The position numbers and the translations under genes are program-made. Shown in pieces: positions 62,139-64,000 of a stretch of 64,000 nt of DNA. The notes beneath the pieces were generated by a model. That model searched no databases. It saw nothing but the letters and a program-made list of their open reading frames with translations, and was not told where the DNA came from. Position 1 is the stretch's first letter. Each line of letters begins with the position of its first letter. The DNA is from Chitinophagaceae bacterium (GTDB lineage Bacteria; Bacteroidota; Bacteroidia; Chitinophagales; Chitinophagaceae), in contig PMSV01000009.1 of assembly GCA_003168265.1 (NCBI GenBank), forward strand, positions 18,859 through 82,858. The letters are read 5' to 3'.

Positions 62139-63389
62139 ATGTTTCGCCTTTTAGATATTATCGGCACCAGTTTTGGGATGGCTTTGCAGGAATTCAGGTC
62201 CAATAAGCTCAGAACCTTTCTATCACTGCTGGGAGTTACATTTGGTATTTTTTGCATCATCAGCGTACTTTCCATGATCAGCAGCATGGAAGCGGCCATT
62301 CAAAACGATCTCAAATCCCTGGGCTCCAATAATGCGATCTTCATCGACAAATGGGAATACCGCAATGACAACAACTATCCCTGGTGGAGATTCATCAAGA
62401 GACCGGTGCCCAAATACGAGGAGATGAAAATGCTGAAACAGAATGTTTCCCTCCTTTCTACTGCGACCTATATCACCAATACCAATGCCAACATGGAATA
62501 TGGGGAGGATATACTGACCAATCTGAACTATTGGGGCATTACGGAAGATTTCTCCAAATCCCAACCGATCAATGTCGAATTTGGAAGGTTCCTCCAGCAA
62601 GCGGATTTCGATCATGGCAATAATTTTATCGTAATCGGAAATGTGTTGGCAGAAAAATTATTTGCCAAACCGGAAAGAGCGGTCGGCAAAATCGTTTCAT
62701 TAAAGAATGGCACAAGGGCCCTCATTATCGGGGTGCTGAAGAAGCAGGGCCAGAGTTTTGTTCAGATCTGGAATTTCGACAACAGCATATTCATGCCTTA
62801 TTCCTTCCTCAAACAGATGATCACCTATCAGAATGCGAACGGGATGATCTTTGTCGATGGCAGAGTAGATGTGAGCCTGGATGAACTCAAAGGAGAATTG
62901 ACGGGAGCCATGCGTTCCATACGCAAATTGAGACCCACCCAGGACGACGATTATGCCCTCAATGACGTGCAATCCTTCAGTAAGCAAGTGCACCAGATAT
63001 TCAGCAGCGTGACGGTTGGCGGTTGGGTCATTTCCATTCTCTCCCTAGTCGTAGGCATGTTCGGAGTAGCCAATATCATGTTTGTAACAGTTAGGGAAAG
63101 GACAAGCCAGATCGGGTTAAAAAAGGCTATTGGGGCCAAAAGGGGAACCATTATTCTGGAATTCCTGTTGGAATCTGCCTTTCTCTGTCTGATCGGAGGT
63201 CTGATCGGCCTGGTTGCAGTTCTTATACTGGCCCAGATTTTTTCTGCCCTCCTCAGCTTTAAGGTATTCGTTGCCGGGGGAACCATTGCCATGGCCATTG
63301 GAATCTGCATCTTCGTCGGCATTGCTGCCGGCATCATACCCGCAGTGATCGCTTCAAGACTTGATCCCGTGGTAGCGATAAGGGGATAA
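62139..63389 (+). CDS. MacB/FtsX-type ABC transporter permease
   Basis: A 416-residue permease of the MacB/LolCE type. A first helix (~20-42, FLSLLGVTFGIFCIISVLSMI) is followed by a ~220-residue periplasmic core domain (MacB_PCD) and three C-terminal helices. GLKKAIGAKRGTIILEFLLESA is the cytoplasmic coupling loop and IPAVIASRLDPVVAIRG the standard ending. ATG at 62139 is used; GTG at 62133 and TTG at 62136 are adjacent upstream options. No ATPase gene is next to it within the window, so the ABC partner is probably encoded elsewhere. Confidence 0.9.
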   Translation: MFRLLDIIGTSFGMALQEFRSNKLRTFLSLLGVTFGIFCIISVLSMISSMEAAIQNDLKSLGSNNAIFIDKWEYRNDNNYPWWRFIKRPVPKYEEMKMLKQNVSLLSTATYITNTNANMEYGEDILTNLNYWGITEDFSKSQPINVEFGRFLQQADFDHGNNFIVIGNVLAEKLFAKPERAVGKIVSLKNGTRALIIGVLKKQGQSFVQIWNFDNSIFMPYSFLKQMITYQNANGMIFVDGRVDVSLDELKGELTGAMRSIRKLRPTQDDDYALNDVQSFSKQVHQIFSSVTVGGWVISILSLVVGMFGVANIMFVTVRERTSQIGLKKAIGAKRGTIILEFLLESAFLCLIGGLIGLVAVLILAQIFSALLSFKVFVAGGTIAMAIGICIFVGIAAGIIPAVIASRLDPVVAIRG

Positions 63390-63420
63390 AAAAACCTGCC
63401 GTTGATTTTCCGGCAGGCTC
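63387..63420 (-). terminator. Rho-independent terminator of the DUF2911 gene
   Basis: CCTGCCG at 63395-63401 pairs with CGGCAGG at 63411-63417 (9-nt loop). An A-run at 63388-63394 becomes a T-run when read on the minus strand. It lies just beyond the DUF2911 stop. The + strand permease gene ends at 63389, so the hairpin may also stop that transcript, though without a strong T-run. Confidence 0.78.
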
Positions 63421-63436
63421 TAAGAATAAATTTCTT

Positions 63437-63949
63437 TTATTCAACATGGAATGGCACCGTGTAATCTCCCCACCAAAGTGTAACTGTTCCATCCTTTCCT
63501 ACACCGATGGTAAATTTTTCCGTGAAATGATCGGATTTTTTCGACTTGAGCTGGACTCTCAGGGCATCCGCATCCTTTGAATAGATCGTACCCCACTGAT
63601 TCCAGGTCTTGTTGAAGATAATCGTCCAATCATCTCCATTGACCAGGCTGTACAAACTGTACTTTCCGGCGGGAAGAGTCTTTCCTTCCACCTTTACGTC
63701 CTTACTGACCTCAAAGACTGTGGCTTCGTTGGCGCCTGTTCTCCAAACCTTTCCGGGAAGAGGTTCCAGATCCTTTCCGATGGTCCTGCCTTTTACGGAA
63801 GGCTGGCTGTAATCTATCTTAATGGAAGTGCCGCTTTTCGTCGCGCCGCTGGCTGTTGCGGGAGGGCTTACCCGATTTGATTTATCAGCCTGTCCAAATG
63901 CGCTAAATGCAATAACTGCAATCGGTAAAAACAATAAACACCTTTTCAT
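63437..63949 (-). CDS. DUF2911 domain secreted protein
   Basis: A 170-residue exported protein. It has a signal peptide (ending SAFGQA), then a DUF2911 domain: SIKIDYSQPSVKGRTIG, VWRTGANEATVFEVSKDV, LPAGKYSLYSLVNGDDWTIIFNK and VTLWWGDYTVPF. The domain is widespread in Bacteroidota and without known function; it is probably a periplasmic or surface beta-sandwich. The start (ATG at 63949) leaves 51 nt to the window edge, so promoter elements may be cut off. Confidence 0.9.
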   Translation of the reverse strand: MKRCLLFLPIAVIAFSAFGQADKSNRVSPPATASGATKSGTSIKIDYSQPSVKGRTIGKDLEPLPGKVWRTGANEATVFEVSKDVKVEGKTLPAGKYSLYSLVNGDDWTIIFNKTWNQWGTIYSKDADALRVQLKSKKSDHFTEKFTIGVGKDGTVTLWWGDYTVPFHVE

Positions 63950-64000
63950 ATGCTTGATTTTATTTAGAAATTTGAGCTAAACTTAATATACTATGGATTA

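Noticed and set aside
62018..62299. N-terminal extension of the aldose-epimerase-like protein
   Set aside because: The frame is open but overlaps the divergent permease's first membrane helix, and the family sequence begins at the ATG at 62017.

Overview
The window looks like a chromosome segment from a member of the Bacteroidota, most likely a Chitinophagaceae-like bacterium. It has proteins with type IX secretion signals (a CHU_C-type C-terminus at 1250-2935 and a type A sorting tail on a 1761-residue subtilase at 33443-38728), short SPII lipoproteins, the futalosine-route menaquinone gene mqnA, few Shine-Dalgarno sequences, several TTG/GTG starts, and one candidate promoter of the Bacteroidota form TTG-N19-TAnnTTTG. 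Genes are tightly packed. No gap between genes exceeds 300 bases, and no tRNA, rRNA, CRISPR array, insertion sequence or integrase was seen.

Layout. 1-4302: the end of an acyl-CoA synthetase cut by the window edge, then two secreted surface proteins. 4360-32798: a large aryl-polyene / flexirubin-type pigment cluster, mostly on the + strand. 32799-38728: an LEA-like lipoprotein and the giant secreted subtilase. 38803-40862: a tiny lipoprotein, an ECF sigma factor and a one-gene fusion of an anti-sigma-like region with a trypsin-like protease. 40884-50868: housekeeping genes (nucleotidyltransferase, PLP deaminase family, lipB, a RluD-type pseudouridine synthase, mqnA, purB, a GNAT) with a small glycan-modification group (two FkbM methyltransferases and a GT11 fucosyltransferase). 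50877-56229: prfC and two tandem GH13 alpha-glucosidase lipoproteins. 56346-63949: a large FAD/Fe-S oxidoreductase, DUF2252, MgtC-like, aldose-epimerase-like, MacB/FtsX-type permease and DUF2911 genes.

How the cluster probably works (inference from family knowledge). A tyrosine ammonia-lyase (20529-22106) makes 4-coumarate. A PaaK-like adenylating enzyme (19113-20408) activates it. Three acyl carrier proteins, four ketosynthases with intact Cys-His-Lys-His sites, a chain-length-factor-like partner, a ketoreductase and a hotdog dehydratase extend it into a conjugated aryl polyene. A methyltransferase and a flavin-dependent halogenase (WxWxIP motif) tailor the aryl ring or chain. Two CrtI-like oxidoreductases, an LpxL-like acyltransferase, a GT2-DUF2062 protein, an Ntn-type C45 hydrolase, a thioesterase and a 1294-residue MMPL-acyltransferase-methyltransferase fusion would oxidise, esterify and export the product.

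The DarA/DarB dialkylresorcinol enzymes of classical flexirubin loci, a phosphopantetheinyl transferase, a LolA-like carrier and an ABC ATPase for the lone permease were not found here. They may lie elsewhere, or the product may differ from a classical flexirubin.
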